From NCBI RefSeq assembly GCF_028748105.1, contig NZ_CP118168.1:1-64000 (forward strand): a stretch of 64,000 bases of DNA. The letters run 5' to 3'. Under the pieces are notes generated by a model. That model was not told the origin of the DNA and did not search any database. It saw nothing but the letters and a program-made list of their open reading frames with translations. Origin of the DNA: Entomospira nematocerorum (GTDB lineage Bacteria > Spirochaetota > Spirochaetia > WRBN01). Numbering within the stretch: the first letter of the stretch is position 1; each line of letters starts with the position of its first letter. Positions 25,544 through 34,199 of the stretch are shown here, in pieces. A program made the translations under genes and the position numbers.

Positions 25544-27585
25544 GTCCAATCACCTCTTTTGACTTTTTCTATCTCATCTCTAATGACAGCAGCCTCTTCG
25601 TATTCCCAGTTTTTTGCATGCTCTAGCATTCTCTTTTCCAGTTGCTGTACATATTTTTGTCGTGATTTTTGATCCAACAAATTAGTAGCATTTTTTAGTG
25701 CAGAGAGATTTAAATGCACAGCATCTTCTGTCTGTTCTTGTTCTCGTGATAAAATCTCTGTTAATGCTTTCTTTACAGTGTAAGGAGTGATATTATGCTC
25801 TTTATTGTATGCCTCCTGTATTGCTCGTCTTTCATCAGTCTCCTCAATTGCATCACGCATAGCAATACTGATCTTATCGGCATACATAATCGCTTTTCCA
25901 CTTTCATGTCGTGCAGCACGACCAATAATTTGAATAAGGGATGTTTTTGATCGTAAAAATCCAATCTTATCTGCATCCATAATAGCGATCAAGCTTACCT
26001 CTGGAAGATCAATTCCTTCTCGTAAAAGATTAACTCCAATAATTAAATCAATCACACCGCGACGAAGATCATGTAAAATTTCAACTCGTTCAATTGTCTC
26101 AATTTCACTATGTAAATAGCGTACTTTAATTCCTAATTCAGAGAAATAATCAGTCATGTCTTCTGCCATTTTTTTTGTTAATGTTAAAATGATTGCACGC
26201 TCATTACGATCAATACGATCACGAATTTCGGCATAGAGATCCTCAATTTGACCTCGTGTTGGTCGTACCTCTACCATAGGGTCAAGTAACCCCGTTGGTC
26301 GAATCATCAGTCGTGTCATCGAACTGGACTGTTCTAATTCCATGCTTCCAGGAGTTGCTGATACATAGACCATCTGAGGAATGAGCTCCTCAAATTCTGC
26401 TAGAGTCAAGGGTCTATTATCCATTGCACCAGGTAAACGAAATCCATAATTAACTAAATTCAATTTACGACTTCGATCTCCTTCATACATAGCACCAACT
26501 TGCGAGCGTGTTACATGACTTTCATCCATGAAAGTAAGAAAATTTTTCGGAAAATAATCAATCAATGTTGATGGACGCATTCCTTCTGGACGTCCATCGA
26601 TATATCGACTATAATTTTCGATACCAGAACAAGTTCCCATCTCACGCAACATCTCTAGATCATAGCGTGTACGCTGACCGATACGCATTGCTTCAATTTC
26701 CCTGCCAGTCTCTTCAAAATAAGCAATCTGTTTGGCAAGATCTGCCTCGATCCTCTTAATAGCCTCATCTAATTGTGGAGCCTCGACCACAAAATTCTTA
26801 GCTGGATATATAACACAATACTCTCGCTCTTCAATGACATCACCTGTAAGACTATGGCACTTCTTAATAGATGTGATCTCATCCCAATCCCACTCAATGC
26901 GAAACATACTATCCCAACCACGCTTAGCACGCTCTGCATCATCAAAACGAGGAGATGGTTCCGCATATGCTAGAAAAATTTCCAAGATCTCGCCCCGTCG
27001 ACGAAATTCACCAGCTTTAGGCGTTGTATCATTACGCTGATACTGCGCAGCAATCAACATATTGATTACCTTATCAATATCCAATCGTTGACGCTCTTTC
27101 AATGTAATACTCATCGCTTTGAATGATTCAGGATTACCAGCACCATAAATACAGCTAACCGTAGCAACAACTAAGACATCATCTCTCTCCAACAGACTCG
27201 CAGCAGCACTCAATCGCATACGTTCAATTTCAGAGTTAATGGATGAATCTTTTTCTATGTAGAGATCCCTTGCAACTACATATGCCTCCGGTTGATAGTA
27301 ATCATAATAACTGACAAAATACTCAACCGCATTATAGGGGAAAAAATCTTTAAACTCTCGATATAACTGTGCTGCGAGTGTTTTATTATGACTAATGACC
27401 AATGTTGGTCTCTGTACACGCTCTATAATCTTTGCCATGGTATATGTCTTTCCTGATCCTGTGACACCCTTCAATGTATGATATGCATCTCCTGCTAACA
27501 CTGCAGCACTTACAGACTCTATCGCTTGTGGCTGATCTCCAGCTGGCTCATATGAGGCCACAACTTCAAATCGTCTTTTACTCAC
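25540..27585 (-). CDS. uvrB: Excinuclease ABC subunit B
   Basis: UvrB is the damage-verification helicase of nucleotide excision repair. Walker A GVTGSGKTYT, the beta-hairpin YYDYYQPEAY, helicase motifs (TFMDESHV, SATPG, LLREGIDLPEV, QIIGRAARH) and the C-terminal UVR motif (EKRMLEHAKNWEYEEAAVIRDE region) are all visible over 681 residues. The GTG start at 27585 has GGAGGAG upstream. The uvrC gene is at 39325. Confidence 0.98.
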   Translation of the reverse strand: MSKRRFEVVASYEPAGDQPQAIESVSAAVLAGDAYHTLKGVTGSGKTYTMAKIIERVQRPTLVISHNKTLAAQLYREFKDFFPYNAVEYFVSYYDYYQPEAYVVARDLYIEKDSSINSEIERMRLSAAASLLERDDVLVVATVSCIYGAGNPESFKAMSITLKERQRLDIDKVINMLIAAQYQRNDTTPKAGEFRRRGEILEIFLAYAEPSPRFDDAERAKRGWDSMFRIEWDWDEITSIKKCHSLTGDVIEEREYCVIYPAKNFVVEAPQLDEAIKRIEADLAKQIAYFEETGREIEAMRIGQRTRYDLEMLREMGTCSGIENYSRYIDGRPEGMRPSTLIDYFPKNFLTFMDESHVTRSQVGAMYEGDRSRKLNLVNYGFRLPGAMDNRPLTLAEFEELIPQMVYVSATPGSMELEQSSSMTRLMIRPTGLLDPMVEVRPTRGQIEDLYAEIRDRIDRNERAIILTLTKKMAEDMTDYFSELGIKVRYLHSEIETIERVEILHDLRRGVIDLIIGVNLLREGIDLPEVSLIAIMDADKIGFLRSKTSLIQIIGRAARHESGKAIMYADKISIAMRDAIEETDERRAIQEAYNKEHNITPYTVKKALTEILSREQEQTEDAVHLNLSALKNATNLLDQKSRQKYVQQLEKRMLEHAKNWEYEEAAVIRDEIEKVKRGDWT

Positions 27586-27667
27586 CTACTCCTCCTTAAT
27601 TGTATCTACTGACTATATATAGAAAAATAACATTCAATAAGACTTACATAAATTCTCTGAAATTTAC

Positions 27668-27696
27668 TTGATAATATCACCAAAAAGGTTTATCAT
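27668..27696 (+). promoter_or_regulatory. Promoter of the gene at 27703 (leaderless)
   Basis: TTGATA (27668-27673), a 17-nt spacer and TATCAT (27691-27696). The start should fall at about 27703, which is the A of the ATG. No ribosome binding site precedes that ATG. Confidence 0.6.
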
Positions 27697-27702
27697 CAAG
27701 GT

Positions 27703-28587
27703 ATGAAAAAGATTCTTGCTTTGGTTCTTGTCTTAATCTTAGTTATAGGTGTTCTATACTGGCTGGGATTACCTAGTCTGACAATAGAAAATAATGCTAT
27801 CGGAGTCATTCATACAAAAACCTCAGGTTATGAACTCATTACCGAGAAGCATCGGAACAAATGGGACATACGTAAAATCCTTCCGCATAATTATACCGTT
27901 TTATCTATCCCCAATCACTACTATATAGCACCTATTAGCGTAACTACAGAGCTCAGACAATCAAGTGTTCTATTAGAGTTACTTAATATTGAAATTCCCT
28001 CTAAAGAGTTTTTTCAATTCTCTATACACGGAGAGGTTAATTTTCGTTTAAAGCATGATAAAATAATACCCTTCCTAGAGAAAAATCTCTTTCAGCCCCA
28101 CTCCATTGATATCTTTTACAATGAGGAAGGTCAACGTATTAATGCCTTTCTAGTACAAAATTTTACAAATCTTCAAGTGGATGCCGTACAATATCTCTAT
28201 CAGCATAAACTATTAGATCTATTGAAAGCAGAATTCCCTCACCTAGAATTTCAACATGTAAAAATTACATCATTCAAGCTACCTGATATTGATCTCTACC
28301 GAATGACTCAGCAGCGAATACAAGAACAAAGTGACTATCAGCAAAAGCAAAATTACGACCTAACAAATTTACAACAAGAACTCTTTCTAGAGCAAGAGCG
28401 TGATAATATCAAATTCAGACATACCCTAGAAAAGTTAGAAGAAATTGGGAAAGTTCTCACCACCTATCCCATTCTACTGGCATATCTAGCATTAGAAAAG
28501 AATCATCCCATCGATGATCCTTTTGTTGCTCCCTTTATAGAGCTTCACGCAACTCTTGATTCTGAAAATAATAAAGAGATGGAGTAG
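27703..28587 (+). CDS. Membrane-anchored protein of unknown function, weakly SPFH/band-7-like
   Basis: The 294-residue protein has one N-terminal transmembrane helix (residues 4-25) followed by a large soluble domain. Its layout (single anchor, beta-rich part, then a Gln/Glu-rich helical stretch RMTQQRIQEQSDYQQKQ near residues 205-245) recalls SPFH/band-7 proteins, but I see no firm signature and keep this as inference. The ATG coincides with the predicted transcription start. It converges on the 632-residue protein at 28596. Confidence 0.55.
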   Translation: MKKILALVLVLILVIGVLYWLGLPSLTIENNAIGVIHTKTSGYELITEKHRNKWDIRKILPHNYTVLSIPNHYYIAPISVTTELRQSSVLLELLNIEIPSKEFFQFSIHGEVNFRLKHDKIIPFLEKNLFQPHSIDIFYNEEGQRINAFLVQNFTNLQVDAVQYLYQHKLLDLLKAEFPHLEFQHVKITSFKLPDIDLYRMTQQRIQEQSDYQQKQNYDLTNLQQELFLEQERDNIKFRHTLEKLEEIGKVLTTYPILLAYLALEKNHPIDDPFVAPFIELHATLDSENNKEME

Positions 28588-28602
28588 ACTAATATCTACT
28601 CC
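28581..28602. repeat. Perfect inverted repeat spanning two convergent stop codons
   Basis: GGAGTAGA (28581-28588) and TCTACTCC (28595-28602) with a 6-nt loop. The left arm contains the TAG of the plus-strand gene, the right arm the TAG of the minus-strand gene. It may serve as a weak bidirectional terminator, although there is no T-run. Confidence 0.5.
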
Positions 28603-30494
28603 CCTCCTCCTTCAGGCTTTTTGAATGTCAGCTCATGCATAGCAACACCATCTTTTTCATAGCGAATGACTTCTTTCATAATTCCAAGAAAGATAGAGAT
28701 GTCTTCCCAACGATTTTTTAGAACTTCTTGTAGCGATTGAGTACGACTAATACTACTATAAACACTTGCAATAATTGGCTTGAGAGTATCACTTGAACCA
28801 TCTATGATTTTATTTTTCAAGAAATTAGATAAATTTTCTAGTACGTGCATTGCACTCTCAACTAAAGATAATGCTTCGCTGTCTTTAGCAGTAATGAAAG
28901 TAGTAATCTCTTTAACACGCTTAATAGTACTTCCATTCAAAGAATTTTTATAGCCTGTTAACATCTTCCCTGCTTCGGCATCAAAACTGAGAGATTTATC
29001 AAATTTCTTAATTTTATCCTCTACTAAATCAAGGGATATCTTATATTCTTCCATTTGAATCTGTAATGCCGCGCTCTTACTTAAAACGTTAGAAATAAGT
29101 AAGGCAAAAATATTATGCATTTTAGCTGGTATCCATTGATATAAAAAGTTATACGTAACCTCAAAACTTCTTGCATGACGAAACTGTGGTAATACCAAAT
29201 TTTGCCATTGAGAATTAAAGTTATTTGCATAAAATTCAACACTAGTATACCCAGTTTTATGGAAAAACTTCACGAGCATTCTCTTAAAATATGCAATACG
29301 CATTTGAATAAGTACATCATCTAACTCTGCAATTGCTATGCTCTTAAACGTATCACTATAGAACTGTCTCACATCCAACCGGGGGGTTAACTGTGCAACA
29401 GTATAAATTGGATTCTGCGTAAAGATTTGAATAAGTTTTGTCACAGGAATACGACTATTGGTACGATTAATTTTCGTCAGTGCATCTTGAAAATTCTTTA
29501 CATCATCTCCGACCTGTGATGCTAAATCGGAGCTCTGTGCCGTAGAACTATCTGCTCCCTTCTCTTTCAGTCGGTATGTCTTGTAAAGATAGCGCATTGC
29601 ACTCTCAGAAACCTCAAGATGAGATGCCCATGTTAGTGCAATATCTAGCTTCATTAAATAATCAAGTAAAATACTTAATGGAACCGAGGGCTTAAAACTA
29701 GGAGGATTACTACTATCCATAATTTGACTAGGAGAAACTCCAAACATTTTAAAAACTTCTGCAAATGGATAACTAGCAAGTTTGTGTAAGTAAAAAAATG
29801 GTAAAATTTCGGATCTAATCTCCTTCATCCGAATTGAAGAAAGAGAGTCTGTATACCCCTTTACGCTACGCAAGATATGCCGTCTTACAGCTTCATCACT
29901 ATTATTATTCTCCACAAAAATATCAAGTAACTGCTCAACAGGCACAAAATCTTCTAAATTACGCTTGACAGAAGCACCACCTTGATCCAAAAAATCAGTA
30001 ATCAACGCATGTAAAGCTTTCTTATCTTTCCAGATAAGATCTAGCGGAGCTTTAATAGGGAGAATCCCTTTGTACAACTCAAATAGTTCATTGGCAAAGC
30101 GAGATGTTAATACTTTTGTCTCGAAATTAGCATAGTTACCCGCTGCTGATACCTCTTGCTCTAGCTGATGTAAATAGTGACTACGAAACAACTCCTGCTG
30201 ATTTTTACGTAAAAAAATAGTCTGTAGATGAAAAAGAAATTTTTCAAAAAATGTAAAATTATCCATCTCTTTTCGCATCAGTGCTCTAAATGCACTACTC
30301 TGCAAGACATCATGACTACTCTCCATTTTAAAGGAGTTAGAACCCTGCGGAGGAATGACCGTATCATCGACGATTTCATTTCCCTCTAAATCTGGCAGAT
30401 CCATCTCTTCCACGCGAGAAATAATCTTTTTTCTATCTTCATCAGAGACATTTTTCACTATATTATCGAATCGCTCTGAAGTATCATCGTTCAT
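28596..30494 (-). CDS. Large soluble protein of unknown function, probably spirochaete-specific
   Basis: I recognise no domain with certainty. The 632-residue protein has no signal peptide and no membrane helix, and starts with an acidic, disordered-looking region (residues 1-60). The rest is helical with hydrophobic repeats, and a stretch near 310-335 is Ser/Ala/Asp rich. It resembles the large conserved spirochaete proteins of unknown function (DUF5312-type), but I cannot confirm that from memory. It stands alone on its strand between a convergent gene and a divergent phosphoesterase. Confidence 0.5.
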   Translation of the reverse strand: MNDDTSERFDNIVKNVSDEDRKKIISRVEEMDLPDLEGNEIVDDTVIPPQGSNSFKMESSHDVLQSSAFRALMRKEMDNFTFFEKFLFHLQTIFLRKNQQELFRSHYLHQLEQEVSAAGNYANFETKVLTSRFANELFELYKGILPIKAPLDLIWKDKKALHALITDFLDQGGASVKRNLEDFVPVEQLLDIFVENNNSDEAVRRHILRSVKGYTDSLSSIRMKEIRSEILPFFYLHKLASYPFAEVFKMFGVSPSQIMDSSNPPSFKPSVPLSILLDYLMKLDIALTWASHLEVSESAMRYLYKTYRLKEKGADSSTAQSSDLASQVGDDVKNFQDALTKINRTNSRIPVTKLIQIFTQNPIYTVAQLTPRLDVRQFYSDTFKSIAIAELDDVLIQMRIAYFKRMLVKFFHKTGYTSVEFYANNFNSQWQNLVLPQFRHARSFEVTYNFLYQWIPAKMHNIFALLISNVLSKSAALQIQMEEYKISLDLVEDKIKKFDKSLSFDAEAGKMLTGYKNSLNGSTIKRVKEITTFITAKDSEALSLVESAMHVLENLSNFLKNKIIDGSSDTLKPIIASVYSSISRTQSLQEVLKNRWEDISIFLGIMKEVIRYEKDGVAMHELTFKKPEGGGE

Positions 30495-30657
30495 ACAAGT
30501 ATCTCCACTCTATTTTATTTCTGTATTGCGTCGCTATCATAAAGCCGATATATTGCATATAGTAGCGAGAGAGGTAAGAAACACTGTTTCTATCATAGGT
30601 TATACAGTACCCTCCTAAGCATAATCTAAAATAAAAATAAAGTAAAGAGAGGCGAAA

Positions 30658-31203
30658 ATGAAGATTCTATTTTTTTCTGATCTCCATGGACAAACCCGAC
30701 AACTCACAGCCTTATTTCACAAACAAGATATGGCATCCGTAGATTGGATTATCAACTGTGGAGACTTCTTTAGTGGATATAGTCCGCAAGAAGCCTCCAC
30801 ACAAGAACTGTCGCGCCTATACTTACAACATCCAGCACAAAAGCTCGATGTTCTTGGTAATAATGATTCAAGCTCCCTTCTTGCGCTCATCAGTAAACAT
30901 CCATATGCACAAGGTCTCTCGAAAACCATTGGAAACATGCAAATTACGTTAACACATGGACATTTGGGTTCTGCAGAAACATTTCACACTCACAATGCAC
31001 AAGCAACATGGCAGATCTTTGCTGAGGGACATACGCATGTAGCACGACTTAAAAAAGAAGGTAATACTATCTATCTTAATCCTGGATCGCTAAGCTATTC
31101 TCGATCACAACTGCCAACAACATATGCTATTTTAAACGAGAAGACTCTGTCAATCAAGTCACTAGACAGTGACAGAGTCTTTTATAGCGAATTTTTACCT
31201 TAG
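30658..31203 (+). CDS. YfcE-type metallophosphoesterase
   Basis: The five calcineurin-like metal motifs are in order in a 181-residue protein: FSDLHG, NCGDF, GNND, THGH and EGHTH. This is the YfcE/MJ0936 group, small Mn-dependent phosphodiesterases of uncertain physiological substrate. AGAGAGGCG upstream supports the ATG at 30658. The last codons contain a 12-bp stem-loop (31141-31181). Confidence 0.85.
   Translation: MKILFFSDLHGQTRQLTALFHKQDMASVDWIINCGDFFSGYSPQEASTQELSRLYLQHPAQKLDVLGNNDSSSLLALISKHPYAQGLSKTIGNMQITLTHGHLGSAETFHTHNAQATWQIFAEGHTHVARLKKEGNTIYLNPGSLSYSRSQLPTTYAILNEKTLSIKSLDSDRVFYSEFLP
31141..31185 (+). terminator. Stem-loop with T-run inside the end of the phosphoesterase gene
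   Basis: AAGACTCTGTCA (31141-31152) and TGACAGAGTCTT (31170-31181) form a perfect 12-bp stem followed by TTTTAT, within the last 21 codons. A shorter competing hairpin, GTCACT (31158-31163) with AGTGAC (31168-31173), shares part of the right arm. Confidence 0.5.
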
Positions 31204-31213
31204 CTACTCGCTT

Positions 31214-31516
31214 CTAGTGAGATGCTTTATAGGCGTGATAACCACGATATCCGCCCACGAGGTTACTTGCCTTGTACCCCTTACTCTCTAAGAAAAGAGC
31301 TGCATTTTGACTACGCATACCACTTTCACAATAGACATAAATCATCTGATCCTTTGGCGGTAACTCACTCAAACGAGAGGGTAACTCCCCAAGAGGAATA
31401 TTCATTGTATTTTCTATGGCTCGACCGCCCATACGCTCCTCAGGTTCTCGTACATCCACGATAAATGCACCTGCACTCTGTAACGATACAGCATCTTCTG
31501 GTTTCCAAATATCCAC
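31214..31516 (-). CDS. Rhodanese-like domain protein
   Basis: A single rhodanese domain of 100 residues. The N-terminal FIVDVREPEE and the active-site loop YCESGMRSQ (Cys63) are intact, so it should carry a persulfide and work as a sulfurtransferase. It resembles PspE/GlpE-type single-domain proteins. No partner is evident from neighbours. Confidence 0.87.
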   Translation of the reverse strand: MDIWKPEDAVSLQSAGAFIVDVREPEERMGGRAIENTMNIPLGELPSRLSELPPKDQMIYVYCESGMRSQNAALFLESKGYKASNLVGGYRGYHAYKASH

Positions 31517-31688
31517 ACTTAATCTCCTTTAAAAATTTAGTATATTATCGAAAATATACTTCATATTAATGGAATATGCAATATTTAAGAGAAATATTTT
31601 TTCAAAAGGTCTATTCTAAATTGAATTTATACATTAAAATACTTTCTATCTGATATCTGTAACAAAAAAGGAAGAACAGGCACCTCCC

Positions 31689-34199
31689 ATGATATCTAAA
31701 AAATTAACACAACAAGCAAGAGAAGTATTAGTTCTTCTCGCCAAACAAGAAGCCGCCCATGTACTTGCAACAGAGGTTCTTCCCGAACATGTTGCTCTAG
31801 CTATTCTCAAGAAAAGTCCTACAAAAATCACCCGTATTTTGAAGCAATGCCAAATCAAAATTGCATCTGTACTCCCGCTCTTTGAAGAGCTGATTGATAG
31901 ACCTACTCAAGAGACACAGATGAAAGCTAATGAGAAAAGTACTCTCAATATAGGTTTTAGTAAGGAAATTCATGCAATGCTCCATATTGCGGAGATGGAA
32001 GCTATGCGTATGCATGCAGAATTTATTCAAGAAGAGCACTTATTTCTAGCAATTCTAGTTGATACTGATAGCTCACTCCATCAATGTATCTCTAAGTTTG
32101 GCATGACCTGTGATGAGTTTCGAGCCATTCTTTATAAAGTTACGCCTTCATCTCTTCAAGAAGATTCTAGTCATCATAATTGTAAACAACATCCCGAAGA
32201 AGATATTCCTCTATTACATATTCCAGATAATAGTAGTTTTCATAAAATTTGCGTTAATCTTAACCAACAAGTCAGTAAGGAGAAAAAGTGTGGCATTACT
32301 GGCCGCGATCAAGAGATACTTCTGCTCATTCAAATACTGAAGCGTCACACTAAAAATAATCCCCTATTACTAGGACCAGCTGGTGTCGGAAAGACCGCAA
32401 TTATTGAAGCACTTGCACATCAAATTAACCAACAAATGACGCCCCCATTTTTACACAATACACAAATCTATGAACTACGTATCTCCTCTCTTTTAGCTGG
32501 AACACGCTATCGTGGTGACTTTGAGGAGCGTATTAGTGATATTATTTCTATCTGTGAAAATCATCCCCATATTATTTTATTTATCGATGAAATTCATCTT
32601 ATTGCAGGAGCAGGATCTTCTCAAGATAGTAATCTTGATGTTGCGAATATTCTAAAACCAGCTCTAGCTCGAGGGAAAATTCGCTGCATTGGAGCTACAA
32701 CTCATAATGAATATCAACAGTATTTGCAATCCGATAGTGCACTAGAGCGTCGGTTTCAACGCATCAATATTGCAGAACCGAATGATAAAGCGATGCTTCA
32801 TATTCTTGAGCATGCTAAAGATGTCTATGAGGCATCGCACTTTGTTTCTTATTCAACCGTTATTCTGCAACAAATCATTGAACTAAGCAAAATTCACTTT
32901 CCCAATCGCTTTATGCCAGACAAAGCCCTGGACTTGATGGATGAAGTTGGAGCCACCAAAAGTCTTACACCATATCGCATCAAAGCCAAACTTACTGATA
33001 CACAGCAAACTCTAGAACTTCTCTATGCTCAAGTAAACTCCAAAGACTCTACAGATATACATTCTCCGCAACTAGAATTATATAACCAGACACGACAAGA
33101 ATACGATATCTTATTAGCACAGTGGCAACAAATGCAAGCATCTCCAGAGATAGCATACATTACCATCCAAGACCTATTTATTACCATTAGTGATAAACTC
33201 AAAATTAATGTAAAATTATTTAGTGAAGATGAAGAACAAGTTAAAAGTTTGCTGCTTGCAAATCTGCGACAATCTGTCGTTGGGCATGACCAAATTATAG
33301 AATCTCTTATTACACATTACATAGAAGCTTTTCGTCGTCCTTATTTCCAGCCAAAGCCACTGTTATCCCTTTTGCTTGTGGGTCCACCACAAGTGGGTCG
33401 ACGATGCCTTATGAGTGCACTCACTATGTTCTCGCATCAGGATAGTCAATCTTTTTTATACATTAATCTCTCTTTACTGACTTCAGCACACAATGTTGCT
33501 GACCTATTTAGTGAAACGCAACAGGAACATCATCGCCTCCATAATCGTATTAATATTATTCAAGCTCTAAAAGAGCATCCACAACTAATTCTTTACTTGG
33601 ACAACGTTGAGATGGCTCATCCAGATTTCTTTACCTATCTAAAGGACATGCTCAATAAAGCTGAAATTACCAGCTCTTCTGGTAAAACATACCATCTTTA
33701 TAATACCATTATCGTACTTAGTAGCTCACTTTCTCATCAGCAACAACCTGCATCTTTCCATGTAGATGCACAACCAGTTATGCCACAAGACAATCAATCA
33801 CTCCTAGCACTCAACCGACTCCTAATTCCCTATCTACAAGAAGACTTATCTCATCTAGTTGATTATAGTTATGTATTTCACTCTCTCTCCCATAGCGATC
33901 TTCTAGATCTTTTCCAGAAAAACTGGAAACAGCTAGAAACCATGATACAACATATCGGACACATTCACATTGATTATCATGCAGACTTACCAGATATCTT
34001 ACTCAAGGAATCGCTCTATCAAGCCGGATATTTTCAACGACTCTTTGAACAGAGCATCAAGCAACCATTACTACACCAAATGTACCAACCCAATTTCAAT
34101 TCTCATCCCGATCAGACTCTTCTTATTCACTATGATACGATAACTCAGAGTATGGTGATAGAGTATAAAACAGGTATTCCGTTATGTCAAAAGGCTTAA
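31689..34199 (+). CDS. Clp/Hsp100 ATPase (ClpA/ClpC-like) with degenerate second AAA+ domain
   Basis: The N-terminal Clp repeat domain (1-150) is followed by D1: Walker A GPAGVGKT (229-236), Walker B ILFIDEIH (296-303) and arginine finger ERRF (353-356), all intact. D2 is recognisable but ruined: Walker A reads GPPQVGRRC (565-573) with the Lys and Ser/Thr replaced, Walker B reads LILYLDNVE (633-641) with DN in place of DE, and the usual LNR arginine-finger region and GAR sensor-2 are changed (the latter to GYF). Since D2 usually drives unfolding, this is probably a specialised or regulatory Hsp100. The D1-D2 linker at 430-510 is short. The next gene overlaps it by 16 nt. The 836-residue size is normal for ClpC. 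Confidence 0.9.
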   Translation: MISKKLTQQAREVLVLLAKQEAAHVLATEVLPEHVALAILKKSPTKITRILKQCQIKIASVLPLFEELIDRPTQETQMKANEKSTLNIGFSKEIHAMLHIAEMEAMRMHAEFIQEEHLFLAILVDTDSSLHQCISKFGMTCDEFRAILYKVTPSSLQEDSSHHNCKQHPEEDIPLLHIPDNSSFHKICVNLNQQVSKEKKCGITGRDQEILLLIQILKRHTKNNPLLLGPAGVGKTAIIEALAHQINQQMTPPFLHNTQIYELRISSLLAGTRYRGDFEERISDIISICENHPHIILFIDEIHLIAGAGSSQDSNLDVANILKPALARGKIRCIGATTHNEYQQYLQSDSALERRFQRINIAEPNDKAMLHILEHAKDVYEASHFVSYSTVILQQIIELSKIHFPNRFMPDKALDLMDEVGATKSLTPYRIKAKLTDTQQTLELLYAQVNSKDSTDIHSPQLELYNQTRQEYDILLAQWQQMQASPEIAYITIQDLFITISDKLKINVKLFSEDEEQVKSLLLANLRQSVVGHDQIIESLITHYIEAFRRPYFQPKPLLSLLLVGPPQVGRRCLMSALTMFSHQDSQSFLYINLSLLTSAHNVADLFSETQQEHHRLHNRINIIQALKEHPQLILYLDNVEMAHPDFFTYLKDMLNKAEITSSSGKTYHLYNTIIVLSSSLSHQQQPASFHVDAQPVMPQDNQSLLALNRLLIPYLQEDLSHLVDYSYVFHSLSHSDLLDLFQKNWKQLETMIQHIGHIHIDYHADLPDILLKESLYQAGYFQRLFEQSIKQPLLHQMYQPNFNSHPDQTLLIHYDTITQSMVIEYKTGIPLCQKA

